DNA from: Saccharofermentans sp.
GTDB lineage: Bacteria > Bacillota > Clostridia > Saccharofermentanales > Saccharofermentanaceae
Direction: 5' to 3'
DNA: 64,000 nt
Assembly: GCA_024691325.1 (NCBI GenBank)
Contig: JAILNR010000038.1
Coordinates: 95,663-159,662, forward strand
The notes under the pieces are model-generated. The model had not been told where the DNA came from and ran no database searches. It saw only the letters and a program-made list of their open reading frames with translations. The position numbers and the translations under genes are program-made. Below, in pieces: positions 33,847 to 41,675 of the stretch. The first letter of the stretch is position 1. The number at the start of each line of letters is the position of its first letter.

Positions 33847-34620
33847 TTAAAATAAAGTTTTCTCGTAGCCTTCCTCGTAATAGAAGGTTACATCCGGAAA
33901 CTTAGCTTCAAGAACACCTTTAAGGTTCTCCATGAACACACGCTCGGTCGCGTTATGCCCCGCTATAACAGACAAAATCCCCATATGTGCAAGAAGGAGC
34001 GTTACATGATGCTTGATCTCACCTGAGATAACAAGATCAGCTCCGCTTTCCTTTACATTCTCTATGAAATCCTCTTCAAAAGAGCCACCCTGCACGAAAA
34101 CTTTTCGCACGGTCTCGTCCGCACCGTTAATGCTGATAACGCCGGATGCGTTAAGGGCTTCCTTTATGGTCTTCATGTATTCACCGAGTGTTACTTCCGT
34201 ATCAAGCTCATAGTAGGCACCGTAGGAAACTCCCTCAAGTTCGCGGATCGAATCAGGTACTGCACCAAGCTTGCGGGCAAGCACGAAGTTGGAATACTCT
34301 GATGCCTTATCAAGATTGGTGTGAGCCGCATAGCATGTAATGTCATTCTTGATCATCGCAGAAAGCAGACGTCCGTTTGTATCCTCCTCACACACCGTGT
34401 CGATTCCTCCGAAGATCAGAGGGTGATGTGAAATAATAAGTGATGAACCCGTATCAACGCACTTTTTTATCGCAGTAGCAGTTGTATCAAGGGTTAAAAC
34501 AGCAGAAGTTACAGTGTTGCTCCTTTTCCCTGTCATAAGTCCGGGATTATCCCACTCTTCTGCAGTATAAGGCGGAAACAACGAATCAAGATAATCTGTT
34601 ATGTCTTTAATTGCTGTCAT
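33847..34620 (-). CDS. Nif3-like dinuclear metal-centre protein
   Basis: 257 residues. The family motifs WDNPGLMTG, SHHPLIF, AHTNLDKA and late GHNATERV place the metal-binding histidines, aspartate and glutamate. Members form hexameric rings; in Bacillota the gene follows trmK (as ybgI/yqfO) and the enzyme is thought to act on folate- or nucleotide-related compounds, but the role is unsettled. The start overlaps the trmK stop by one base. The promoter of rnpB lies immediately after its stop. Confidence 0.9.
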   Translation of the reverse strand: MTAIKDITDYLDSLFPPYTAEEWDNPGLMTGKRSNTVTSAVLTLDTTATAIKKCVDTGSSLIISHHPLIFGGIDTVCEEDTNGRLLSAMIKNDITCYAAHTNLDKASEYSNFVLARKLGAVPDSIRELEGVSYGAYYELDTEVTLGEYMKTIKEALNASGVISINGADETVRKVFVQGGSFEEDFIENVKESGADLVISGEIKHHVTLLLAHMGILSVIAGHNATERVFMENLKGVLEAKFPDVTFYYEEGYEKTLF

Positions 34621-35312
34621 TACTGTTCCTCCATCATGCGTTTGATCTCCTCATCGCCCCTTTGGGCTATAGCAAATCTCTCGTCAAGTCTGCTCTTATA
34701 TCTTACTGCATCTTCTTCTCCCGAAGCGGCTCTTTGAAGGAGAACCGGACCGTAGTACTTCTGTTTCAAAGTAAACTCATGCGGTACTCCCGTATATACA
34801 GTTTTAAGGATGATATAGTTGATTCCTCTGTCCTCGCAGGCATTCTCGTCCGTAATATCAAATCCTGATGTAAAAAGGTATTCACGAAGCTTATCTGACG
34901 ATTTCTGCGGCTGAAGACACCACACTATACTCTTAAGAAGTTCCGGTTCATCTCTTTTTACCACCCTTCCCAGTATATCGATCATGTTATTGCCGCCAAG
35001 CCCTGCCATGACGACGATATCACCTGTCTTAAGTCCGACACCGTCCAGACCGTCAGTACAGTATACCTTCGATCTGTCAGCATACCCGTACATACGCAGT
35101 GTATCTTCCGATCTTTTTGCAGGTGCCTCATGAATATCCGTAAGGACTGCACTTTCAAAGTTATCGTGAACCAATGCATACAAAGACAGATGCCCGTGGT
35201 CGGAACCAACATCAATAATACGCCTCGAAGGGAGGTTATCCGCCCCCTTAACTGCTATATCGTGGACCGCTTTAAGTCTTACGGGAAGAAAATCATCTAC
35301 AGGGCTTATCAC
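34620..35312 (-). CDS. trmK: tRNA adenine-22 N1-methyltransferase
   Basis: 230 residues. It methylates A22 in the D-arm of tRNA. The N-terminal SAM-binding fold shows RRIIDVGSDHGHLSLYAL, VLTDIHEAPAKRSE and VVMAGLGGNNMI; a coiled C-terminal part ends with IKRMMEEQ. In many Bacillota the order is dnaG-rpoD-trmK-nif3. Here trmK directly follows dnaG with a 4-nt overlap and rpoD is missing. Confidence 0.9.
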   Translation of the reverse strand: MISPVDDFLPVRLKAVHDIAVKGADNLPSRRIIDVGSDHGHLSLYALVHDNFESAVLTDIHEAPAKRSEDTLRMYGYADRSKVYCTDGLDGVGLKTGDIVVMAGLGGNNMIDILGRVVKRDEPELLKSIVWCLQPQKSSDKLREYLFTSGFDITDENACEDRGINYIILKTVYTGVPHEFTLKQKYYGPVLLQRAASGEEDAVRYKSRLDERFAIAQRGDEEIKRMMEEQ

Positions 35313-37210
35313 AATTTATTTCTCTTCTCTATAAGTTTTTGTCTGTACAGTTCTATCTTATCGTTAAGTTTTATGTACTCATCGAGTTTTTCCTTATCTT
35401 CGGTCGTCTGGATCATGGAATCGACAAGCTTTAACTCTTCATTGCACTTCTTAATGCGCACGGTATACAGATTCCTCTTATACATATCTATCTCGGCATT
35501 GATATTGGACTCAGGTCTTATCTGCTCACACGCCTTAAGATAGAATTCTTCCGCCTTAAGCCCGTTAAGAAGAAGATCGTTCATCCTGGTTATAAGCAGA
35601 GCATCGCTTACACCCGTCTTCTCATTAAAGTGCTCGAGGAAGAAGCCCACGATCTCTCTCATATTCGCCCCGGAGAAGTCATTCTTTCTGATGACATCGT
35701 TACGTATTATCTTCGTCTCATCGGCAAGCGCGCCGCGAAGTCTTACGCAGCGGACAAACAATTCTATCTCGTCACGGGTAACACGGTCGGCATCAGGCAC
35801 CTTAACGGGAGTATTCCCGCGCCTTCTCTCCACCTCGTTCTTCGTATCTTTCTCCATCTCGCGCTGCTCATTATTGCGGCTTGATTCCATGGAAGCTTTC
35901 TCAGCATGCTCCATGGCAAACAAGATAGTCTCCGCCCTTGCACTAAGGTACTGTGCCGCAAGTACAGCCATCTTCTCACGCTTAATGGGGTCAAATATCC
36001 AGGAGCCGTACGTGGTTATATCTTCCTGATAACGGGTAAGATCGAGACCCGACCCCTCATCATAGTTATCGTCATAAGCCCTGTCGAAAAGATAATCATT
36101 AACATCCTTCGCACTCTTAACTACAGACTTGAAGCTGTCGGCACCATAGGTCTTAATGTATTCATCAGGATCCTTGCCTTCCGGAACTGAAGCTATTCTG
36201 ATCCTTATTTTTATGCCCGTCATCCTCTTAAGGTAGGAAAGCATCATTTTGGTTGCCCTTATAGCTGCAGCCTTTCCGGCTTTATCACTGTCAAAGAAGA
36301 ATACAATTTCCTCAGCAAACTTAGATGCAAGACGAAGCTGACTGTCCGTAAATGATGTGCCCAGAGCAGCTACGGCATTATCGATCCCCGCCTGATGCAT
36401 GGCGATAGCATCCATATAGCCTTCCACTATTATCAGCTGCTTAGAACTTCTTGGAACAAAATTCAAAGCATAAAGATGGTTTTGTTTCTTATAGACCAGC
36501 GAATCAGGCGAATTTACATATTTTGGAAGTTCAGGACCCAGATTACGGCCTCCAAAAGCTATTATCTTACCGAACGAATCGAATATCGGGACGATCAAAC
36601 GGCCTCTGAACAGATCGATTAGGTTTCCCTTCTTAGATACAGTAAACAATCCCGAGTCTTTAAGGTCTTCATCACTATATCCTTTTGCTTTAAGGAACTT
36701 ATAAAGATTATCGAAGCCGTCAGGAGCATATCCTATACCGAACTTGGTCAAGGTATCCTTGCTTAGCTGCCTTTTTGCCGCATAATCCCGTGCAGCCTTT
36801 CCCTCGTTGGAATTAAGAGCTTTGTAATAGAATCCGGCTGTCTCAGTAAGGATATTCATGACACGTTTCTTACGGTCCTTAAGATCCTTGGATCCAGCGT
36901 TATCGTCTTCTGCCCATTTAACCTCAACTCCGTATTTATCGCCTAAGTACTTAACGGCTTCAGGGAAAGACAACTTCTCCATCTCCATGATAAACCCGAT
37001 AGCATTGCCGGATTTCTGACAGCCAAAGCACTTATATATCTGCTTTGTTGTACTTACGGTGAATGACGGAGTTTTTTCCGAATGAAAAGGACACAGGCCA
37101 AAAAGATTTTGGCCTGTTCTCTTAGTAAATGCTACATACTGTCCGACGACACTCTCGATATCTGCCCGGGACAATACTTCCTCTATTACGTCATTCGGTA
37201 TCCCCGCCAT
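35309..37210 (-). CDS. dnaG: DNA primase
   Basis: 633 residues. It lays down RNA primers for replication. The CHC2 zinc finger is seen as CPFHSEKTPSF...YKCFGC (about 40-65). The TOPRIM core follows with FGGR, VEGYMDAI and FFDSDKAGKAA, and the C-terminal helical part contacts the replicative helicase. Start MAGIPNDVIEEVLSRADI is typical. trmK overlaps its end by 4 nt; yajC lies 18 nt upstream. Confidence 0.95.
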   Translation of the reverse strand: MAGIPNDVIEEVLSRADIESVVGQYVAFTKRTGQNLFGLCPFHSEKTPSFTVSTTKQIYKCFGCQKSGNAIGFIMEMEKLSFPEAVKYLGDKYGVEVKWAEDDNAGSKDLKDRKKRVMNILTETAGFYYKALNSNEGKAARDYAAKRQLSKDTLTKFGIGYAPDGFDNLYKFLKAKGYSDEDLKDSGLFTVSKKGNLIDLFRGRLIVPIFDSFGKIIAFGGRNLGPELPKYVNSPDSLVYKKQNHLYALNFVPRSSKQLIIVEGYMDAIAMHQAGIDNAVAALGTSFTDSQLRLASKFAEEIVFFFDSDKAGKAAAIRATKMMLSYLKRMTGIKIRIRIASVPEGKDPDEYIKTYGADSFKSVVKSAKDVNDYLFDRAYDDNYDEGSGLDLTRYQEDITTYGSWIFDPIKREKMAVLAAQYLSARAETILFAMEHAEKASMESSRNNEQREMEKDTKNEVERRRGNTPVKVPDADRVTRDEIELFVRCVRLRGALADETKIIRNDVIRKNDFSGANMREIVGFFLEHFNEKTGVSDALLITRMNDLLLNGLKAEEFYLKACEQIRPESNINAEIDMYKRNLYTVRIKKCNEELKLVDSMIQTTEDKEKLDEYIKLNDKIELYRQKLIEKRNKL

Positions 37211-37228
37211 GCTCTGTCCAAAGATATT

Positions 37229-37606
37229 TTATTTTGAGGACTTCTTATCCTTCTTGGAATCAGTATTCTCAGGATTTCTGGGTACTACTGTCTGGATAGC
37301 AGCCTTGGTAAAAGTAACGGGAGTATTAGCTGCGGAAGTATAGATAGTAACTTCATCATCTGTCATGTTAGCTACAACACCGACAAGGCCTCCAATCGTA
37401 GCTACCTTGTCTCCGATGCAAAGCTTATCCATCTGTTCCTTAAGCTTCTTATCTCTTCTTTTCTGCGGAAGGTATACCATGAAGTAGAAGATCGCACCAA
37501 ACAGCACGACCATACCGATCATCATGATCCATTCGGCCTGAGCAGCCTGCTGTGTCTCAGGGGTTTGTGTAACATCCGCAAATAATGCGATCAACTCGTT
37601 TGTCAT
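37229..37606 (-). CDS. yajC: Preprotein translocase subunit YajC
   Basis: 125 residues with one membrane helix (MMIGMVVLFGAIFYFMVYLP) followed by the family motif PQKRRDKKLKEQMDKLCIGDKV and GGLVGVVANM. YajC associates with SecDF and the Sec translocon. The N-terminal stretch before the helix is rather long and acidic (about 25 residues), and the basic tail ends SKKDKKSSK. Lies between dapB and dnaG. Confidence 0.92.
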   Translation of the reverse strand: MTNELIALFADVTQTPETQQAAQAEWIMMIGMVVLFGAIFYFMVYLPQKRRDKKLKEQMDKLCIGDKVATIGGLVGVVANMTDDEVTIYTSAANTPVTFTKAAIQTVVPRNPENTDSKKDKKSSK

Positions 37607-37622
37607 TAATTCTTCCTCCTAA

Positions 37623-38387
37623 TCAGTTAAAAGCACCGGAGATTATATCATCCATTGCATACATTCCGGGCTTCTTATCTGCAACAAATGCGGCAGCAGC
37701 AAGTGCACCGCGTGCAAAAGCATCTCTCGTCTTTGCACTGTGAGATATCTTAACAGTTTCTTCGTCACTTATGAAGTAGACTTCATGCTCACCTACGATA
37801 TTACCGCCGCGGATAGCTGAGAATCCGATCTCCTTATCGCCTCTTGCCTTATTCTCCTTATGCCTGTCAAAGATATACTCAAGATCATCTTTTGCGACGG
37901 AATTAATGGAATCAGCGATCATAAGAGCGGTACCCGAAGGTGCATCAAGCTTTCTTCTGTGGTGAGCTTCAACGATCTCAATATCATATCCGGGATAAAG
38001 TATCTTGGTCGCCTGCTTAACAAGGCCGATAAGAACATTCATACCTACGCTCATATTGGCAGATTTAAATACAGGAATTTTCTTTGAAGCTTCATGAAGC
38101 TTGGCTACCGTATCCTCTGTAAGAGCAGTCGTACAGCAAACGAGCGGCTTGTTCTTATCAACTGCAATATCGATAAGAGCAGGAACTCCCGCTGCATTAG
38201 AGAAGTCGATTATGACATCATAATCGACTTCACAGTCAGAAACACTCTTATAAATCGGATAAGCAAAACCGTTGTTATCAACGATATCGACACCAGCAAC
38301 AACGTCAAACTCCGTGTTATCAAGTGCCATAGCTGAAATTGCGCGGCCCATTCTGCCGCAACATCCGTTAAGTAATATCCTGGTCAT
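37623..38387 (-). CDS. dapB: 4-hydroxy-tetrahydrodipicolinate reductase
   Basis: 254 residues from the ATG at 38387, preceded by GAAGGAG. Nucleotide-binding NGCCGRMGRAI, DFSNAAGVPAL, CTTALTED, EAHHRRKLDAPSGTAL and the catalytic-histidine loop are all present. It reduces HTPA to tetrahydrodipicolinate with NAD(P)H in lysine and diaminopimelate synthesis. It follows dapA by 22 nt, forming a dapA-dapB unit. Confidence 0.94.
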   Translation of the reverse strand: MTRILLNGCCGRMGRAISAMALDNTEFDVVAGVDIVDNNGFAYPIYKSVSDCEVDYDVIIDFSNAAGVPALIDIAVDKNKPLVCCTTALTEDTVAKLHEASKKIPVFKSANMSVGMNVLIGLVKQATKILYPGYDIEIVEAHHRRKLDAPSGTALMIADSINSVAKDDLEYIFDRHKENKARGDKEIGFSAIRGGNIVGEHEVYFISDEETVKISHSAKTRDAFARGALAAAAFVADKKPGMYAMDDIISGAFN

Positions 38388-38409
38388 AAGAAACTCCTTC
38401 TGGTTAATA

Positions 38410-39303
38410 TCAGGCAAAGAATGAAGTAAGTGCAGAAGTATCGTAAGACTTTAATGTCTGGGCAACACGGTCGTGACCTGCCTTGCTCATATCGCAAAGA
38501 GGAAGTCTGCAGTGTCCTACATCGATACCAAGGATATTGATTGCTTCCTTGACCGGAATAGGATTAACCTCACAGAACATAGCCTTAACAAGAGGGATAA
38601 CCTCAATCTGCATCTGTCTTGCCTTATCAATATCACCATCAAGGTAGGATCTTATCATTGTGTGAGTAAACTCCGGTATGAGATTAGCAACAACAGAGAT
38701 AACACCCTTTGCACCGAGTGACAGCATGGGAACTGCAAGTCCGTCCTCACCTGAATACAGAGTATATCTGTCACCACACTTGCTGTATGTCTCAGGGACC
38801 TGACCGAGATTACACTCCTTAACAGCTACGATATTCTCCTGATCAGCAAGCCTGTAAAGGACCTCAGGGCTGATATTTACATTTGTTCTTGATGGAACGT
38901 TGTAAAGAACAAGAGGAATGTCAACACTGTTGGCGATTGCCTTATAGTGCATTACAAGTCCGTCAGGTGTGCACTTATTATAGTAAGGTGTTACAACCAA
39001 AGCGGCATCCGCACCAAGCTTCTGAGCTTCCTTTGTAAGCTGGATACCGTAATTAGTATCATTGGAACCTGTACCAGCAATGACCGGAACTCTGCCCGCA
39101 ACTGTATCAACAGCACACTTGATAGCAGCCTTATGCTCTTCATCACTCATCGCAGCTGCCTCACCTGTTGATCCACAGATTATGATGGAATCAGTCTTAT
39201 TGGCAATATGGAACTCGATAAGCTTCTCAAGCTTAGAAAAGTCAACTCCGTCATTAGTAAATGGTGTGACGATTGCTACGCCGGAACCTTCAAAAATAGC
39301 CAT
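38410..39303 (-). CDS. dapA: 4-hydroxy-tetrahydrodipicolinate synthase
   Basis: 297 residues from the ATG at 39303; an earlier in-frame ATG overlaps the GGAGG site and is unlikely. TIM-barrel enzyme joining pyruvate and aspartate semialdehyde. Seen are GVAIVTPFTNDG, CGSTGEAAAMS, the Schiff-base region (YNVPSRTNVNISPEV, then VAVKEC with the lysine), and GAKGVISVVANL. The first gene of dapA-dapB, with a promoter upstream. Confidence 0.95.
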   Translation of the reverse strand: MAIFEGSGVAIVTPFTNDGVDFSKLEKLIEFHIANKTDSIIICGSTGEAAAMSDEEHKAAIKCAVDTVAGRVPVIAGTGSNDTNYGIQLTKEAQKLGADAALVVTPYYNKCTPDGLVMHYKAIANSVDIPLVLYNVPSRTNVNISPEVLYRLADQENIVAVKECNLGQVPETYSKCGDRYTLYSGEDGLAVPMLSLGAKGVISVVANLIPEFTHTMIRSYLDGDIDKARQMQIEVIPLVKAMFCEVNPIPVKEAINILGIDVGHCRLPLCDMSKAGHDRVAQTLKSYDTSALTSFFA

Positions 39304-39335
39304 TTTTAAGACCTCCATAATTAAAAATCGTTAAA

Positions 39336-39365
39336 ATTTTAACACTCTGTCAAGTTACGCGTCAA
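39336..39365 (-). promoter_or_regulatory. Promoter of dapA-dapB with overlapping palindrome
   Basis: TTGACG (39360-39365) and TAAAAT (39336-39341) are 18 nt apart on the minus strand. The perfect 14-bp palindrome GTTAAAATTTTAAC (39330-39343) covers the -10 box and could be an operator. No lysine riboswitch was seen. Confidence 0.5.
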
Positions 39366-39437
39366 TTATCCTTAACACGCGTACAACAGTGCTTGAGCAG
39401 CGGACAAAAATGGCCATTTATCTAATCTTCGCATAAT

Positions 39438-39491
39438 AAAATCCCCGATGCTTTGACCTGTAAAACAGATCAATTACACACCAGGGATTTT
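39438..39491 (-). terminator. Compound hairpin, likely terminator of the 74-residue gene
   Basis: Outer stem AAAATCCC/GGGATTTT encloses an inner 8-bp stem TTGATCTG/CAGGTCAA. On the minus strand the outer arm ends in ATTTTATT. It is larger than a usual terminator. Confidence 0.5.
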
Positions 39492-39512
39492 GCTTAATAC
39501 TAACAAACAGTA

Positions 39513-39737
39513 TCAAATACAGCTTCTGTACTTTTGACTGTTATATAGTGCAACGAGGGCAAACAGAGCTCCTAACATAAAGATAACATTATCGGTAATA
39601 AGAGGATGTCCGCCTTCGGTAACATAGAAGAAACCGAGATAAGTCATTATTATGAATGCGACTATAAAAGCTATACAGTGAGACTGATATTTCTCTTTCA
39701 AATCATTCTTACTGTTTACGTCCAAGTTCATAGCCAT
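39513..39737 (-). CDS. Small two-helix membrane protein
   Basis: 74 residues with two predicted membrane helices (HCIAFIVAFIIMTYLGFFYV and DNVIFMLGALFALVALY). A strong AAGGAGGG lies before the ATG. I do not recognise the family. A promoter and a perfect palindrome lie upstream and a compound hairpin downstream, so it is an individually regulated gene next to another small membrane protein (39879-40109). Confidence 0.6.
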   Translation of the reverse strand: MAMNLDVNSKNDLKEKYQSHCIAFIVAFIIMTYLGFFYVTEGGHPLITDNVIFMLGALFALVALYNSQKYRSCI

Positions 39738-39761
39738 AACTATTGCCCTCCTTTTGATTAT

Positions 39762-39778
39762 TGTGATCAGTGATCACA
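39762..39778 (-). promoter_or_regulatory. Perfect 17-bp palindrome, likely operator
   Basis: TGTGATCAGTGATCACA, two perfect 8-bp arms around one base. It sits between the -10 box (39784-39789) and the ribosome binding site of the small membrane protein, where a repressor would block transcription. The TGTGA/TCACA ends recall CRP/FNR or GntR sites, but spacing fits none exactly. Confidence 0.6.
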
Positions 39779-39783
39779 TCTTT

Positions 39784-39812
39784 ATTATGACAATAGTAAG
39801 GTCTCTATCCAA
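39784..39812 (-). promoter_or_regulatory. Promoter of the 74-residue membrane protein
   Basis: TTGGAT (39807-39812) and CATAAT (39784-39789) with a 17-nt spacer on the minus strand. Confidence 0.55.
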
Positions 39813-39878
39813 TGACTAATCTGTTTGCTTTCTGTTGCTTAAACGACAGATAACAACAACAATGTCGCAAATGATAAA

Positions 39879-40109
39879 TTACTTCTTGATCATCTTAATG
39901 ATAAAGATAACAAGACATGAACCGATCACACCGCCAACAATGTTTCCGATAAGTCCTGAAATGAGCCAGCTGCCGAAGACGAAGCTGAATATTGCACCGC
40001 CTACAAGTCCGATGACTACATTGATGTACCAGGGGAACGAACTCTTCATGATCATACCTGCAAGCCATCCGCAGACACCGGCAATAACAAGTGAAATAAT
40101 AAGACCCAT
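39879..40109 (-). CDS. GlsB/YeaQ/YmgE-family stress membrane protein
   Basis: 76 residues, three hydrophobic helices rich in glycine (IISLVIAGVCGWLAGMIM, YINVVIGLVGGAIFSFVFG, GNIVGGVIGSCLVIFIIKMI). This is the transglycosylase-associated/GlsB pattern, linked to envelope stress in other bacteria. AAGGAGG lies before the ATG. Its role here is not further indicated. Confidence 0.85.
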   Translation of the reverse strand: MGLIISLVIAGVCGWLAGMIMKSSFPWYINVVIGLVGGAIFSFVFGSWLISGLIGNIVGGVIGSCLVIFIIKMIKK

Positions 40110-40265
40110 AATAACCTCCTTAAATTATCAGTTCGACTGATTATGAAGAAATTATACCATTTTATTCTCTATTCTTAAGCACCTCCGCAGGCGTTACTTT
40201 ACGTATTCTGAAAATAAGAATGTTGTTAATAATGAAGTATAGTATCTTTGGTGTTAAATTGAGGC

Positions 40266-40297
40266 AAAAAAACGGTCAGACCGCGAAGTCTGACCGT
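40266..40297 (-). terminator. Terminator of tRNA-Val(GAC)
   Basis: A 10-bp perfect stem ACGGTCAGAC/GTCTGACCGT with a 6-nt loop followed by seven Ts on the minus strand. Confidence 0.88.
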
Positions 40298-40302
40298 ACT
40301 CA

Positions 40303-40379
40303 TGGTGGATGCTACAGGACTCGAACCTGTGACCCCCTGCACGTCAAGCAGGTACTCTAGCCAGCTGAGCTAAGCATCC
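40303..40379 (-). tRNA. tRNA-Val (GAC)
   Basis: 77 nt with encoded CCA. Acceptor stem GGATGCT/AGCATCC, D-arm AGCTCAGCTGGC, anticodon loop TTGACGT on stem CCTGC/GCAGG (anticodon GAC), and T-arm ACAGGTTCGAGTCCTGT. It is a lone tRNA with its own promoter and terminator. Confidence 0.95.
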
Positions 40380-40391
40380 TCAGCGGTGAAG

Positions 40392-40420
40392 ATAATATCA
40401 GATTTTGGATATTAATACAA
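40392..40420 (-). promoter_or_regulatory. Promoter of tRNA-Val(GAC)
   Basis: TTGTAT (40415-40420) and TATTAT (40392-40397) with a 17-nt spacer on the minus strand, ending 12 nt before the tRNA. Confidence 0.65.
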
Positions 40421-40475
40421 GTCAGACCAACGGTGTATCCTATATTAGAAATCAAGTATTAGAAAAGGACTCACT

Positions 40476-41675
40476 ATGAATACTGAATCATCCCTCATTG
40501 AACGTTTCTTAAGATATGTAAAAATCGATACACAATCAAGCGATGAGTCAGACACTCACCCATCTACAGAAAAGCAGCATGACCTTGCCAAGCTTCTTGT
40601 TTCCGAACTTAATGAGCTTGGTCTTACCGTTGATTATGATAAAGATCATTGCTACATATATGCTTACCTTGAATCCAACGATGAAAGCAGCACTGAAGAC
40701 TTAGGATTCATTGCCCATCTTGATACATCTCCTGAAGTATCAGGCAAGGATGTAAAACCTTATATTATTAACTCCTACGACGGCAACGACGAACTGCTTC
40801 ACACGGAAGATTTTCCCGAACTTAAAAACCACATAGGAGAAGACTTTATAAGAACAGACGGAACGACTCTGCTTGGAGCTGATGACAAGGCCGGAGTAGC
40901 CGAGATTATGGAAATGCTGTCGTACTTTAAGTTAAATCCCGGGATTAAACACAGGGGAATTGCCGTAGCATTTACGCCGGACGAGGAGATCGGCAACGGA
41001 ACACTATTCTTTGACCTTAAAAGATTCCATGCAAGTGAGGCATATACCGTTGACGGCGGTAAATTCGGGATAATCGAATATGAATGCTTTAATGCTGCCA
41101 AAGCAACAGTAACAATACGCGGTAAAGGAGTTCATACAGGAAGTGCGAAAGGTATTATGATAAATGCCTCACTCGTTGCAAACGAGTTTATCGATCTTAT
41201 GCCGCAGGATGAGAGGCCGGAAACAACAGAAGGGTACGAAGGTTTTTACTATCTGGACAAGATTAACGCGCATTGCGAGAGTGCTTCAATGGAGTTTCTG
41301 ATAAGAGATCATGACGAAGCAAAGTTTAATAATCGCAAGCAATTTATGGAACATGCAGCATCCATTATTAACGCCCGGTACAACGATGATCTTTGTAAAG
41401 TAACGATTGAGGATCAGTACCCCAATATGTCTGTATTCTTAAAAGATCATATGTATCTTGTTGAGCGTGCTTACGAAGCAATAAAACAATTAGACGGCAA
41501 TCCGTCTTCCCAACCTGTCAGAGGTGGAACAGACGGTGCCGTCTTAAGTTCAATGGGACTTCCCTGCCCTAATCTTTCAACCGGCGGATACAATTACCAC
41601 AGCAGGTTTGAATTTGCATCCGTTCAGGAGATGACTAAATCACTTAAACTGTTGATCCTCCTTGCCGGTAATTGA
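40476..41675 (+). CDS. pepT: Peptidase T (tripeptidase)
   Basis: 399 residues, a dizinc M20 peptidase removing the N-terminal residue of tripeptides. The start ERFLRYVKIDTQSSDES is typical. Metal ligands are in GFIAHLDTSPE, LGADDKAG and FTPDEEIGNG; a later histidine is in the dimerisation domain (GKGVHTGSAKG) and in STGGYNYHSRFEF. AAAAGGAC precedes the ATG. It stands alone and ends directly against the frameshifted lipoprotein gene on the other strand. Confidence 0.95.
   Translation: MNTESSLIERFLRYVKIDTQSSDESDTHPSTEKQHDLAKLLVSELNELGLTVDYDKDHCYIYAYLESNDESSTEDLGFIAHLDTSPEVSGKDVKPYIINSYDGNDELLHTEDFPELKNHIGEDFIRTDGTTLLGADDKAGVAEIMEMLSYFKLNPGIKHRGIAVAFTPDEEIGNGTLFFDLKRFHASEAYTVDGGKFGIIEYECFNAAKATVTIRGKGVHTGSAKGIMINASLVANEFIDLMPQDERPETTEGYEGFYYLDKINAHCESASMEFLIRDHDEAKFNNRKQFMEHAASIINARYNDDLCKVTIEDQYPNMSVFLKDHMYLVERAYEAIKQLDGNPSSQPVRGGTDGAVLSSMGLPCPNLSTGGYNYHSRFEFASVQEMTKSLKLLILLAGN

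Noticed and set aside
39304..39440. Lysine riboswitch before dapA
   Set aside because: No lysine-box structure was found; only a promoter and a short palindrome.
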